From positions 248,001 to 312,000 of the forward strand of contig NZ_BOPG01000034.1 of NCBI RefSeq assembly GCF_016863635.1: a stretch of DNA of 64,000 nucleotides, in the 5' to 3' direction. Positions 24,327-32,635 of this stretch are shown in pieces. A program made the translations under genes and the position numbers. The notes beneath the pieces are model-generated. The model searched no databases and was not told where the DNA came from. It was given only the letters and a program-made list of their open reading frames with translations. This stretch comes from Virgisporangium aurantiacum. Its GTDB lineage: Bacteria; Actinomycetota; Actinomycetes; Mycobacteriales; Micromonosporaceae. The number at the start of each line of letters is the position of its first letter. Position 1 is the stretch's first letter.

Positions 24327-25954
24327 TCCTGCGAGCTATAAGCGGGCTCCGGCTGGCTCTGGCGCTGCCGCTTCCGCACGAGCAGCACCGACAGCGCACC
24401 CGACGCGAGCACCACGATCGGCAGCCACAGCGTCACCCGCATGCCGTTGACGAATCCGGTGTGGAAGATCTTCGTCGCCAGCTCCACGACCTGCGGCGGC
24501 GTGCCCGGCGGGAACGTGACACCACCGGCCGAACTGCCGATGTCGAGGTTGCCGGCCGACCCGGCGAACCGGGTGAGGAACTCCTCGCGCTGCGCCGGTG
24601 GCAGCGCCGCCGACTCCGCCCGCGCCGCGTCACCGATCTTGTCGGTGAGCTGGGCCTGCAGCAACGCGCCGACGGCCGCCGACCCGATCACACCGCCCAA
24701 CTGCCGGGTGGTGTTGATGATCCCGGACGCCGCACCGGCCATCCGCGGTTCGACGTTGCGCATCGCCACCGTCTGCAGCGGCGCGAACGTGAGACCCAGG
24801 CCGACGCCCGCGATCACCAGGCCCGGCAGCAGATGCCACTGAGTGGAGTCGACGTGCGAGGACGCGATCAGCACGCCCATGCCCAGCGAGAACAGGCTCA
24901 GCCCGACGAACAGGATCGCCTTGCCGCCCGTCTTGTCCGACAGCCGCCCCGCGAACGGCGCGATGAACATCGAGATCAGCGACATCGGCGCGAACGTGAG
25001 GCCGGCCTGCAGCGCGGACAGGCCGAGCACCGACTGCAGGAAGATCGTGAGCGGCAGGAACAGGCCGAGCATGCCGAACGCGATCGCGGCGGCGACGTAG
25101 TTCATGACGCTGAAGTTGCGGTCGCGGAAGATCTGGAACGGCACGAGCGGCTCGCTCTCGCGGACGGCCCACTGGTGCCAGAAGAACGCGGCGAGCAGCA
25201 CGACGCCGGCCGCGATGATCTCGACGATCGTGATCGGTCCCCAGACCTCGCCCCAGTCGTGCGATTGGCCCTCGATCAGCCCGAACGTGATCAGGAACAG
25301 GGCCGCGGTGACCAGGACCGTGCCCAGCCAGTCGAGCTTGTGTCGGCGGTTGAGCTTGAGGTCGGGCATCACGATCGCGGCACCGACCAGCGCGACGATG
25401 CCGACCGGCAGGTTGACGAAGAAGATCCATCGCCACCCGAAGTCGGTGACCAGCCAGCCGCCCATCACCGGCCCGGCCAGCGTCGCGATGCCGGCGACCC
25501 CGCCCCAGATCCCGAACGCGGCACCGCGCTTGTCGGGCGGGAAGATCACGGTGAGCACCGACAGTGTCTGCGGCGTCAACAGCGCGCCGCCGATGCCCTG
25601 CAGCACCCGGAACACGATGAGCTGGTCGGGGTTCTGCGCGAACCCGCACGCCACCGACGCGCCGGTGAAGACCACCAGGCCGACCATGAACAGCCGCTTC
25701 GGGCCGTAGAGGTCACCGAGGCGGCCGGCGGTGATCAGCAGCACCGCGTAGACGAGGATGTAGGCGTTCAGGATCCACAGCACGTCGGCCAGCGACGCGT
25801 GCAGGCTGTCGCTCATCGCCGGGATCGCGACGTTCACGATCGTGGTGTCGAGCAGGATCATGAAGAAGCCGAGACACAGGATCACCAGCACCAGCCAGGG
25901 GCTGTGCTTGAGCTCGGTGTCGGTGTGGGCCGCCGGTTTGGCCTGATCACTCAC
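24323..25954 (-). CDS. DHA2-family MFS drug exporter (EmrB/QacA type)
   Basis: The 543-residue protein has 14 predicted membrane helices. Motif D1 (LDTTIVNVAIPAM) lies in helix 1, motif A (GRLGDLYGPKRLF) between helices 2 and 3, and motif C (GPVMGGWLVTDFGWRWIFFVNLP) in helix 5. It should export hydrophobic or cationic compounds with the proton gradient. A loop rich in small residues (about 440-485) lies before the last helix. TACCGT eight bases before GTG 25954 suggests its own leaderless promoter. No dedicated regulator is adjacent. Confidence 0.88.
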   Translation of the reverse strand: MSDQAKPAAHTDTELKHSPWLVLVILCLGFFMILLDTTIVNVAIPAMSDSLHASLADVLWILNAYILVYAVLLITAGRLGDLYGPKRLFMVGLVVFTGASVACGFAQNPDQLIVFRVLQGIGGALLTPQTLSVLTVIFPPDKRGAAFGIWGGVAGIATLAGPVMGGWLVTDFGWRWIFFVNLPVGIVALVGAAIVMPDLKLNRRHKLDWLGTVLVTAALFLITFGLIEGQSHDWGEVWGPITIVEIIAAGVVLLAAFFWHQWAVRESEPLVPFQIFRDRNFSVMNYVAAAIAFGMLGLFLPLTIFLQSVLGLSALQAGLTFAPMSLISMFIAPFAGRLSDKTGGKAILFVGLSLFSLGMGVLIASSHVDSTQWHLLPGLVIAGVGLGLTFAPLQTVAMRNVEPRMAGAASGIINTTRQLGGVIGSAAVGALLQAQLTDKIGDAARAESAALPPAQREEFLTRFAGSAGNLDIGSSAGGVTFPPGTPPQVVELATKIFHTGFVNGMRVTLWLPIVVLASGALSVLLVRKRQRQSQPEPAYSSQD

Positions 25955-25990
25955 ACCGGATCACGGTACGCCGGATGCGGCGATCGCGCC

Positions 25991-26896
25991 TCAGTCGCGC
26001 ACCACGTACCGCAGCGGTTCACCCGCGGCGAAGCGGCGCACCTGGTCGACGATGACCTTCTCCACGCGCGGCCGGAACGCCGACGAACTGCCGCCCACGT
26101 GCGGGCTCATCAGCAGCCCCGGCACCGTCCACAGTGGATGTCCGGCCGGCGGTGGCTCCGGATCGGTGACGTCGACCGCGGCGCGCAGGCGTCCGCCGGA
26201 GAGCTCGGCCAGCAGGGCGTCGGTGTCGACCACCGGCCCGCGCGAGACGTTCACCAGCAGCGCGCCGTCGCGCATCCGACCGAGGAACTCGGCGTCGACC
26301 AGTCCCCGGGTGTCGGCGGTGAGCGGAACGCACAGCACCACCACGTCGGCGCGGGGCAGCAGGCGGGGCAGGTCGGCCATCTCGGCCACGCCGTCGCGCG
26401 CCGAGCGGGCCACCCGCAGCACGTCGACCTCGAAGCCGGCCAGCCGCTGGTCGACGGCCTTGCCGATGCCGCCGTAGCCGACCAGCAGCACCGTGCGGTC
26501 GGCGAGCGCGTCGTACCAACCGAAGCGCCAGTCCTGCTGGTCGCGGCCCTGCACGAAGCTGGGGATGCCGCGCAGCGACGCCAGCATGAGCGTCACGGCG
26601 AGTTCCGCCGTGCTGGTGTCGTGGACGCCGCCGGCGTTGCACAGCGTGACCCCGTCGGGCAGGTACGGCAGCACGTGCTCGAAGCCGGCGGTCTGCGTCT
26701 GCACCACGCGCAGCGCGGGCATCCGCTTGATCAGCTCCAGCGGCGCGAGGTCGAACGTGTACGGCGCCACGTAGAACTCGACCTCGTCGAGCGTGTCCGG
26801 CGGCTCGTCGCCGCTGTCGTAGACGTCGACCGACAGACCGGCCGGCAGCCGGCCCACCACCCCGGAATACGGAACCCAGACACGCACGGGGATCAC
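25991..26896 (-). CDS. D-isomer-specific 2-hydroxyacid dehydrogenase
   Basis: The 301-residue enzyme has the flavodoxin-like substrate domain, a Rossmann motif VLLVGYGGIGKAVDQRL near residue 135, the catalytic Arg in NVSRGPVVD, Glu in DVTDPEPPPAGHPLW and His in SPHVGG. It reduces 2-oxo acids or oxidises D-2-hydroxy acids with NAD(P)H. GTG 26896 overlaps the histidine-kinase stop (GTGA), so it is the third gene of a tightly coupled regulator-kinase-dehydrogenase operon, an unusual partner for a two-component system. Confidence 0.88.
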   Translation of the reverse strand: MIPVRVWVPYSGVVGRLPAGLSVDVYDSGDEPPDTLDEVEFYVAPYTFDLAPLELIKRMPALRVVQTQTAGFEHVLPYLPDGVTLCNAGGVHDTSTAELAVTLMLASLRGIPSFVQGRDQQDWRFGWYDALADRTVLLVGYGGIGKAVDQRLAGFEVDVLRVARSARDGVAEMADLPRLLPRADVVVLCVPLTADTRGLVDAEFLGRMRDGALLVNVSRGPVVDTDALLAELSGGRLRAAVDVTDPEPPPAGHPLWTVPGLLMSPHVGGSSSAFRPRVEKVIVDQVRRFAAGEPLRYVVRD

Positions 26897-27996
26897 GGTA
26901 GCGGACGCGGCAGCGTCACCGTCACGATCAGGCCCCCGCCGGGGTTGGGCTCCGCGCGGACGTCGCCGCCGTGCGCGGTCACGATCGCGCGGACGATCGA
27001 CAGCCCGAGCCCGGCACCGGCGGTACTACCACCTGGGCCGCCGCCGGCCGGGCGACGCGGGTACCGGCGGAACGGCTCGAACAGCCCCGGGATCTCGTAC
27101 CCGGGCACCACCGGCCCGGTGTTGCGCACCTCCAGCAGGGCCCGGTCGCCGGACGCGCCGCTCGTCACCCGGACCCACCCGCCCGGAACGTTGTAGCGCA
27201 CGGCGTTGTCGACCAGGTTCTGCACCAGTCGTTCCAGGAGGACCGCGTTCCCGGTCGTCGGCGCGGGCCCGAGCTCGGCGTCCACGGAGGCGTCGTCGGC
27301 CACGCGCTCCACCAGATCCGCCAGGTCGACGTAGGCCCGGTCGATCACCTCGTGCTCCGACCGGGCGAGCAGGAGCAGCCCGTCGATCAGCCGCTCGTGC
27401 CGGGCCGAGACGTCGAGCAGCGTGGCGCCGAGGTCGCGCACCTCCGGCCGCTGCAGGACGGCGACCTCGATCAGCGCCCGGTTCACGGCGAGCGGCGTCC
27501 GCAGCTCGTGCGACGCGTTGGCGATGAACCGCCGCTGGCTGTCGAACGACCGGTCCAGCCGCTCGATCATGACGTCGAACGCGTCCGCCAGCTCCTTGAG
27601 CTCGTCCTCCGGCGCGACCAGCGAGATGCGCTCGTGCAGGCCGCGCGCGGGCGAGACGGCGATCCGGCGGGCCGTTTCGGTGACGCGGTGCAGCGGGCGC
27701 AGCAGCCGCCCGGCGAGCAGCCAGCCGACGGCGACGGCCACCCCGCCCACCACGGCCAGCGCGACGAGGCCACCCGCGAGCAGCGCGTCCAGGGCGTCGT
27801 CCCAGGTGTCGTCGACCACGTGCGACCACGTGGGCGGGGCCTTCGTCTCGGGCGGTGACCCCGCGACCGACGTGCTCTCCTCGCCCGGCACCCGCCCGGC
27901 CACGAGCAGGTACGTGACCCCGACCAGCGCGAGGCCGGCCACCAGGAACAACCCGCCGTACACGAGCGTGAGCCGGGCCCGGATGGTGAGCCTCAC
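26893..27996 (-). CDS. Two-component sensor histidine kinase
   Basis: The 367-residue kinase has two membrane helices (about residues 8-30 and 72-95) around a short extracytoplasmic loop, a HAMP segment, and a HisKA domain with FIANASHELRTPLAVNRALIE, whose His is the phosphorylation site. The HATPase domain has VQNLVDNAVRYN, an atypical G1-box region and AGLGLSIVRAIVTAHGG. The small sensor loop of about 40 residues suggests it detects envelope state or a lipid-soluble signal. GTG 27996 overlaps the response-regulator stop (GTGA). Confidence 0.88.
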   Translation of the reverse strand: MRLTIRARLTLVYGGLFLVAGLALVGVTYLLVAGRVPGEESTSVAGSPPETKAPPTWSHVVDDTWDDALDALLAGGLVALAVVGGVAVAVGWLLAGRLLRPLHRVTETARRIAVSPARGLHERISLVAPEDELKELADAFDVMIERLDRSFDSQRRFIANASHELRTPLAVNRALIEVAVLQRPEVRDLGATLLDVSARHERLIDGLLLLARSEHEVIDRAYVDLADLVERVADDASVDAELGPAPTTGNAVLLERLVQNLVDNAVRYNVPGGWVRVTSGASGDRALLEVRNTGPVVPGYEIPGLFEPFRRYPRRPAGGGPGGSTAGAGLGLSIVRAIVTAHGGDVRAEPNPGGGLIVTVTLPRPLP

Positions 27997-28649
27997 GGGA
28001 TCCGGTACCCCACGCCCGGCACGGTCAGCACCACCGGCGGATCGCCGAGCTTGCGACGCAGCTTCAGGATCGCCATCCGGATCGCGTGCGTGAACGGGTC
28101 GGCGTGTTCGTCCCACGCCTTCTCCAGCAGGTGCTCGGCGGAGACGACCGCGCCGTCGGCCCGCAGCAGCTCGGCGAGCACCGCGAACTCCTTGCGCGAC
28201 AGCGGCACGTACCGGCCGTCGCGGAACACCTCGCGCCGGTGCGGGTCCAGCCGGATGCCCGCGCGGGCGAGCACCGGCGGTGCCGCGGGCCGCGCCCGGC
28301 GTCCCAGCGCATTCACCCGCGCGGACAGCTCGGCGAACGCGAACGGCTTGGGCAGATAGTCGTCGGCGCCGAGCGCGAGGCCGGCGACGCGGTCCGCGAC
28401 GTCGGTCGCGGCGGTGAGCATCAGCACCCGGGGCGTGGCGCCGTCGTCGACGAGCACCCGGCACACGTCGTCGCCGTGCACCACCGGCAGGTCGCGGTCG
28501 AGCACCACCACGTCGTAGTCGTGCAGCCCGATCCGTTCCAGGGCCGCGCCGCCGTCGTGCGTCACGTCGACGGCGTGCGCGTCGCCGCGCAGCCACGTCG
28601 CGACCGCGTCCGCGAGCAGGGGTTCGTCCTCGACCACCAGGATGCGCAC
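27993..28649 (-). CDS. OmpR/PhoB-type response regulator
   Basis: The 218-residue protein has a receiver domain (RILVVEDEP, phosphoacceptor Asp in VVVLDRDLPVVHG near residue 51, LTAATDV, LPKPF) and a winged-helix effector (LDPHRREVFRDGR, LSRKEFAVLAELLR, ending VPGVGYRIP). It is transcribed first in the regulator-kinase-dehydrogenase operon. GTG 28649 is the only start that fits the receiver domain. The divergent lipoprotein gene 88 bases away is a likely target through the inverted repeat between them. Confidence 0.9.
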   Translation of the reverse strand: MRILVVEDEPLLADAVATWLRGDAHAVDVTHDGGAALERIGLHDYDVVVLDRDLPVVHGDDVCRVLVDDGATPRVLMLTAATDVADRVAGLALGADDYLPKPFAFAELSARVNALGRRARPAAPPVLARAGIRLDPHRREVFRDGRYVPLSRKEFAVLAELLRADGAVVSAEHLLEKAWDEHADPFTHAIRMAILKLRRKLGDPPVVLTVPGVGYRIP

Positions 28650-28672
28650 GGGGTCATCGTCGCAGCGGGCGG

Positions 28673-28703
28673 CGTCACCTCGGCGTAAGCGTTTCCGGTG
28701 ACG
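28673..28703. promoter_or_regulatory. Inverted repeat between response regulator and lipoprotein genes
   Basis: CGTCACC (28673-28679) and GGTGACG (28697-28703) are perfect complements separated by 17 bases. They lie in the 88-base divergent promoter region. OmpR-type regulators more often use direct repeats, so this is a candidate only. Confidence 0.3.
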
Positions 28704-28737
28704 GCCGGGAAATGGCCGCCCCGCTGTACTCCTCCGC

Positions 28738-29286
28738 ATGAGGACGATCGCTCTGGTATTCATCACCCTCCTGCTGGCGGTGGCCGGCTGCGGCGGGAAG
28801 AACGGCGGCGACGGCGTCGCCACGGCCGGCGACGCGGGCGCGAAGGCCAGCGCCTCGGCCGCGGCGCCCAAGGACCAGAAGGAGCAGGCGCTGAGACACG
28901 CGCGGTGCATGCGCGAGAACGGCGTGCCCGACTACCCCGACCCGAAGTTCAACGACAAGGGCGGCCAGAGCATCGACCTCGAGGGCCTCGACCCGGCGAA
29001 GGTGGAGAAGGCGGCGCAGGCCTGCCGGCAGTACGAGCCCAACGGCGGCGAGCCGCAGAAACTCGACCCGCAGCGGCTGGAGCAGCTGCGCGCGTACGCG
29101 AAGTGCATGCGGGACAACGGCGTCGAGAACTTCCCGGACCCGACCGACCAGGGCATCCAGGCCGACGGCAACACGTCCGGCCTCGACCCGGCGAGCCCGT
29201 CCTACCAGGCCGCCGACAAGGCGTGCCAGAAGTACGCCCCGCCGCCCGGTGCCGACGGCGGCCCCGGCCTGGACACCAACGGCTGA
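28738..29286 (+). CDS. Lipoprotein with duplicated CMRxNGV motif
   Basis: The 182-residue protein has a lipoprotein signal peptide with lipobox LAVAGC (Cys near residue 18), an Ala/Ser/Lys-rich linker, and two copies of one motif: ARCMRENGVPDYPDP near residue 57 and AKCMRDNGVENFPDP near residue 122. Each is followed by a late Cys, so two disulfide-bonded repeats are likely. Comparable actinobacterial lipoproteins are found beside two-component systems and export systems, and this one is divergent from such a system. It would sit on the outer face of the membrane; the function is unknown. Confidence 0.8.
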   Translation: MRTIALVFITLLLAVAGCGGKNGGDGVATAGDAGAKASASAAAPKDQKEQALRHARCMRENGVPDYPDPKFNDKGGQSIDLEGLDPAKVEKAAQACRQYEPNGGEPQKLDPQRLEQLRAYAKCMRDNGVENFPDPTDQGIQADGNTSGLDPASPSYQAADKACQKYAPPPGADGGPGLDTNG

Positions 29287-29291
29287 GACGC

Positions 29292-29969
29292 TCAGGGTTC
29301 CACCGTCACCGCGGCCGCGAAGCCCGGCGCGAACCACGACGGCGCCGCCCGCCGGAACCGCTCCGGCGGCCAGCCCACCGCGCCGTCGGGCACCACGCCG
29401 GCCCGGGTACCGGGCAGGTCGGCGAGCACCATCCGGTGCACCGCGTCGGGCGCGACCGGCCAGGCACCGATCACCACGTAGGCCGGGCAGCCGCGGTGCG
29501 ACAGCGCCTCGAGCGTCAGCGCCGTGTGGTTGATCGCGCCCAGCTCGGGCCGCGCCACCACCAGGGCCAGCCCGCCGAGCTGCTGGGCCAGGTCGGCGGT
29601 CGTCCACCCGTCGCCCATCGGGACGAGCAGCCCGCCGGTGCCCTCGACCACCACCAGGTCGTGCTCCGCGTCGAGCTCCTCGACGGCGAGCAGCACGTCG
29701 TCGAGGGCCACCGGTGGCTTGCCGGTGGCCCGGGCGGCCGCGAGCGGCGGCAGCTGCTCGCTGTACTCAGCCAGCGACCGGGCGTGGGCGGGCGCGGCCA
29801 GCCGGCGCACGGTGTCCACATCGGACTCGCGACCGGGCCGGGCGCCCGTCTGCGCCGGTTTGAGGACCGCGACGCTGGCGCCGGACGCGCCAACCGCGGC
29901 CGCCACCGCGGCGGTGACGACGGTCTTGCCCACGGCGGCGTCGGTGCCGGTGACCAGCAGAACTGCCAC
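29292..29969 (-). CDS. bioD: Dethiobiotin synthetase
   Basis: The 225-residue enzyme has a P-loop variant TGTDAAVGKTVVTAAV at the N-terminus, KPAQTGA with the catalytic Lys near residue 37, VEGTGGLLVP near residue 110 and AINHTALTLEAL, all hallmarks of BioD. It closes the ureido ring of biotin using ATP, CO2 and 7,8-diaminopelargonate in the cytoplasm. The start GTG 29969 fits the P-loop position. Other biotin genes (bioA, bioB, bioF) are not in the window. A divergent exporter gene starts 42 bases away. Confidence 0.9.
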   Translation of the reverse strand: MAVLLVTGTDAAVGKTVVTAAVAAAVGASGASVAVLKPAQTGARPGRESDVDTVRRLAAPAHARSLAEYSEQLPPLAAARATGKPPVALDDVLLAVEELDAEHDLVVVEGTGGLLVPMGDGWTTADLAQQLGGLALVVARPELGAINHTALTLEALSHRGCPAYVVIGAWPVAPDAVHRMVLADLPGTRAGVVPDGAVGWPPERFRRAAPSWFAPGFAAAVTVEP

Positions 29970-29999
29970 GGGAAAACCCTTTCGGACGGCGGTGATCTG

Positions 30000-30005
30000 T
30001 AGATT
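30000..30005 (+). promoter_or_regulatory. -10 box of a leaderless promoter before the exporter gene
   Basis: TAGATT (30000-30005) is followed by six bases and then ATG 30012, the spacing expected if transcription starts at the A of the start codon. No Shine-Dalgarno sequence is present. A -35 box is not clear. Confidence 0.45.
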
Positions 30006-30011
30006 ACGTGC

Positions 30012-31472
30012 ATGCGTATGGGGACCGCGCCCGCTCGATGGGTGCTACTGGCCACGGTTCTCGGGTCGAGCATGGTCATGCTGGACGCCACCGTGGTCAA
30101 CGTCGCACTCCCCCGGCTGGGTGCCGATCTCGACGCCGGATTCAGCGGGCTGCAGTGGGTCGTCAACGCCTATACCCTCACGCTCGCCGCATTCATCCTT
30201 CTCGGCGGATCTCTTGGCGACCACTACGGCCGGCGGAAGATCTTCCAGGTCGGCGTCACGTGGTTCGCGCTCGCCTCGGTGCTGTGCGGGCTGGCGCCGA
30301 CCGTCGAACTGCTCGCCGTCGGCCGGGCCCTCCAGGGCGTCGGTGGTGCGCTGCTCACGCCGGGAAGCCTGGCGATCATCGCCGCGACGTTCGACCCCGC
30401 CGACCGGTCCCGCGCGGTGGGTGCCTGGTCGGCGCTCGGCGGCGTCGCCGGTGCGGTCGGCCCGTTCGCCGGTGGCTGGCTGGTCGAGTGGAACTGGCGG
30501 GCGGTCTTCCTGGTCAACCTGCCGTTCGCGGCCGTCGTGCTGCTGGTCTCGGCCCGCCACGTGCCGGAGTCCCGCGACGAGTCGGCGCCCAAACGCATCG
30601 ACATCCCGGGCAGCGTGCTCGCCGCGGCCGGGCTGGGGCTGCTCACCTACGGCCTGATCCGCGCCGGCGCGGGCCTCGACGCGCTGGTCGTGGGCACCGT
30701 CGTCGCCGGTGCCGCGCTGCTCGCCGCGTTCGTGCTGGTTCAGCGCCGCTCCGACCACCCGCTGGTGCCGCTGGACATGTTCGCCAGCCGCCGGTTCACC
30801 GCGATCAACCTGGTGACGTTCGCGACCTACGCCGCCCTCGGCGTCTTCTTCTTCCTGCTGGTGCTGCACCTCCAGGTGGTGGCCGGGTTCTCGCCGCTGC
30901 TCGCCGGTACCGCGATGCTGCCGGCCACGGTGCTCATGCTGTTGCTGTCGGCGCGGGCCGGCGCGCTGGCCGACCGGGTGGGCGCCCGTCCGCTGCTGAT
31001 CGTCGGGCTCCTGTTCGCGGCCGCGGGCGCCCTGCTCACGTTGCGGGTCGACGAGAAGGCGTCGTACGTGGTCGACGTGCTGCCCGCCGTCGTCGTCTTC
31101 GGCCTGGGGCTGTCGACGCTGGTCGCGCCGCTCACCGCCACCGTGCTGAGTTCGGCGCCGCCCGGGCACTCGGGCGTGGCGTCCGGGGTCAACAACGCGG
31201 TCGCCCGGGTCGCCGGGCTGCTCGCGGTCGCGGTGATCCCGGTGGTGGCGGGCCTGGCCGGCGCCAACTACACCGACGTCGACCGGTTCGCGAGCGGCTT
31301 CCGCACGGCGATGCTCATCTGCGCCGGGCTGCTCCTGGCCGGCGCCGCGCTGGCCGCGGTCATGATCCGCCCGGAACCCCGGGCCGCGCCGGCGCCCGAC
31401 GTCGACGTCTCCAAGTGCACCCACTGCGGCTTCACCGCCCCGCAACTCCAGCCGAACGAGGCCGCCCGCTAG
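30012..31472 (+). CDS. DHA2-family MFS exporter with cysteine-containing tail
   Basis: The 486-residue transporter has 14 predicted helices, motif D1 (LDATVVNVALPRL), motif A (GGSLGDHYGRRKIF) and motif C (GPFAGGWLVEWNWRAVFLVNLP). It should expel drugs or metabolites by proton antiport. After the last helix a soluble tail contains KCTHCGFTAP, a single CxxC pair that could hold a metal or form a disulfide, which is unusual for the family. The stop codon shares the palindrome CTAG with the stop of the convergent monooxygenase gene. Confidence 0.87.
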   Translation: MRMGTAPARWVLLATVLGSSMVMLDATVVNVALPRLGADLDAGFSGLQWVVNAYTLTLAAFILLGGSLGDHYGRRKIFQVGVTWFALASVLCGLAPTVELLAVGRALQGVGGALLTPGSLAIIAATFDPADRSRAVGAWSALGGVAGAVGPFAGGWLVEWNWRAVFLVNLPFAAVVLLVSARHVPESRDESAPKRIDIPGSVLAAAGLGLLTYGLIRAGAGLDALVVGTVVAGAALLAAFVLVQRRSDHPLVPLDMFASRRFTAINLVTFATYAALGVFFFLLVLHLQVVAGFSPLLAGTAMLPATVLMLLLSARAGALADRVGARPLLIVGLLFAAAGALLTLRVDEKASYVVDVLPAVVVFGLGLSTLVAPLTATVLSSAPPGHSGVASGVNNAVARVAGLLAVAVIPVVAGLAGANYTDVDRFASGFRTAMLICAGLLLAGAALAAVMIRPEPRAAPAPDVDVSKCTHCGFTAPQLQPNEAAR

Positions 31473-32635
31473 CGGGACGGGGGGTCCCAGTCGGCCGCGA
31501 CGGCGGCCACCCGGTCGAGCAGGCGGGGAGCGAAGCGGCTGCCCACCGAGAAGCGGCCCCGCGAGTGCAGGGCGGCGTCCAGGCGCCGGACGTGCGACGA
31601 CATCCGGTTGACCCGGGCCGAGCGCAGCCGGGCGAAGTCGTCGAGAGCCTCGCCCAGCGAGCCGCCCGGCACCACGCCGTGCAGCACCGCCTGCAGCGTG
31701 GCCGCGTCCTCCGTCGCCAGGCCCGGACCCTGCCCGGCGTGCGCCGACATCGCGTGCGCCGCGTCGCCGACCAGCACGTAGCCGCCCCGGCCCGCGCCGT
31801 GCGCCAGGCGCGGCACCGGACGCAGGTCGCGCACCGTCTCCTGCACCAGGTCTTCCGGCTCGGTGGCGGCGAGCAGGTCGCCGATCGGCGGATGCCACCC
31901 GGCGAACCACCGGCGCAGCAGCGTCAGCTGGGTCTCGGCCGGCTCCGGACGGGCCGCGCCCGGCGCCGCCGCCAACCAGGAGACGCCACCGCGCTTCTCC
32001 CCCCGGTCGCCGAGGCTCGCGTAGCTGAACCGGTGCCCGTCGCCGATCAACTCGCCGGCCAGGTTGTCGCCGAGACTCGGCACCCGGTACCACGGGATCA
32101 CCGCCCGCCACAGCGCGTACCCGCCGCTGACCAGCGTCGCCGCCGGGGCGAGGCGGCGGCGCAGCACGCTGTCGGCCCCGTCGGCGCCGACGATCAGGTC
32201 GGCCTCCCACGTGGTGGTGCCGTCGCTGACCCCGGGCCGCTTGGTCGTGGGCCGCGTCGTCCGGATCGTGACGCCGGTGCAGATCTCCACCTGGTCGCCG
32301 AGCCCGGCGACGAGCATGTCGTGCAGGTCGGCCCGGTGCACCGCCACCACCGGCGGCGCGGTTCCGTCGGGCTCGTGCAGCCAGCGCCCGTCGGGACGGC
32401 GGACGCCCACCGGCGGCACCGGCGTGGCGATCGCGTCGATGCCCCCGGCGCCGCCGAGCCCGAGCGACGCGAGCGCCCGCAGCGCGTTCGGCCACAGCAG
32501 CACGGCGGCCCGGCCCTGGCGCAGCCGGTCGGCCCGTTCGAGCAGCGTGACCCGCCAGCCGGTCCGGGCCAGCGCGCCCGCCGCCGCAAGGCCGGACATG
32601 CCGGCCCCGACGACAACAGCCGTGCGCGCGGCCAC
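31469..32635 (-). CDS. FAD-dependent monooxygenase (PHBH-like)
   Basis: The 388-residue flavoprotein has an N-terminal GxGxxG motif (VVVGAGMSGLAAAGALARTG) binding the FAD ADP moiety, the DG motif region LIVGADGADSVLRRRL and the GD motif YVLVGDAAHAMSAHAGQGPGLATEDA contacting the flavin ribitol. It belongs to the p-hydroxybenzoate-hydroxylase fold, which includes aromatic hydroxylases and antibiotic-modifying enzymes; the substrate is open. Its GTG start follows directly on the lgt stop codon, so it is cotranscribed with lgt. Confidence 0.87.
   Translation of the reverse strand: MAARTAVVVGAGMSGLAAAGALARTGWRVTLLERADRLRQGRAAVLLWPNALRALASLGLGGAGGIDAIATPVPPVGVRRPDGRWLHEPDGTAPPVVAVHRADLHDMLVAGLGDQVEICTGVTIRTTRPTTKRPGVSDGTTTWEADLIVGADGADSVLRRRLAPAATLVSGGYALWRAVIPWYRVPSLGDNLAGELIGDGHRFSYASLGDRGEKRGGVSWLAAAPGAARPEPAETQLTLLRRWFAGWHPPIGDLLAATEPEDLVQETVRDLRPVPRLAHGAGRGGYVLVGDAAHAMSAHAGQGPGLATEDAATLQAVLHGVVPGGSLGEALDDFARLRSARVNRMSSHVRRLDAALHSRGRFSVGSRFAPRLLDRVAAVAADWDPPSR

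Noticed and set aside
30045..32495. A minus-strand frame of about 800 codons across the exporter and monooxygenase genes
   Set aside because: It is antisense to the exporter and out of frame with the monooxygenase; the composition is that of a shadow frame.
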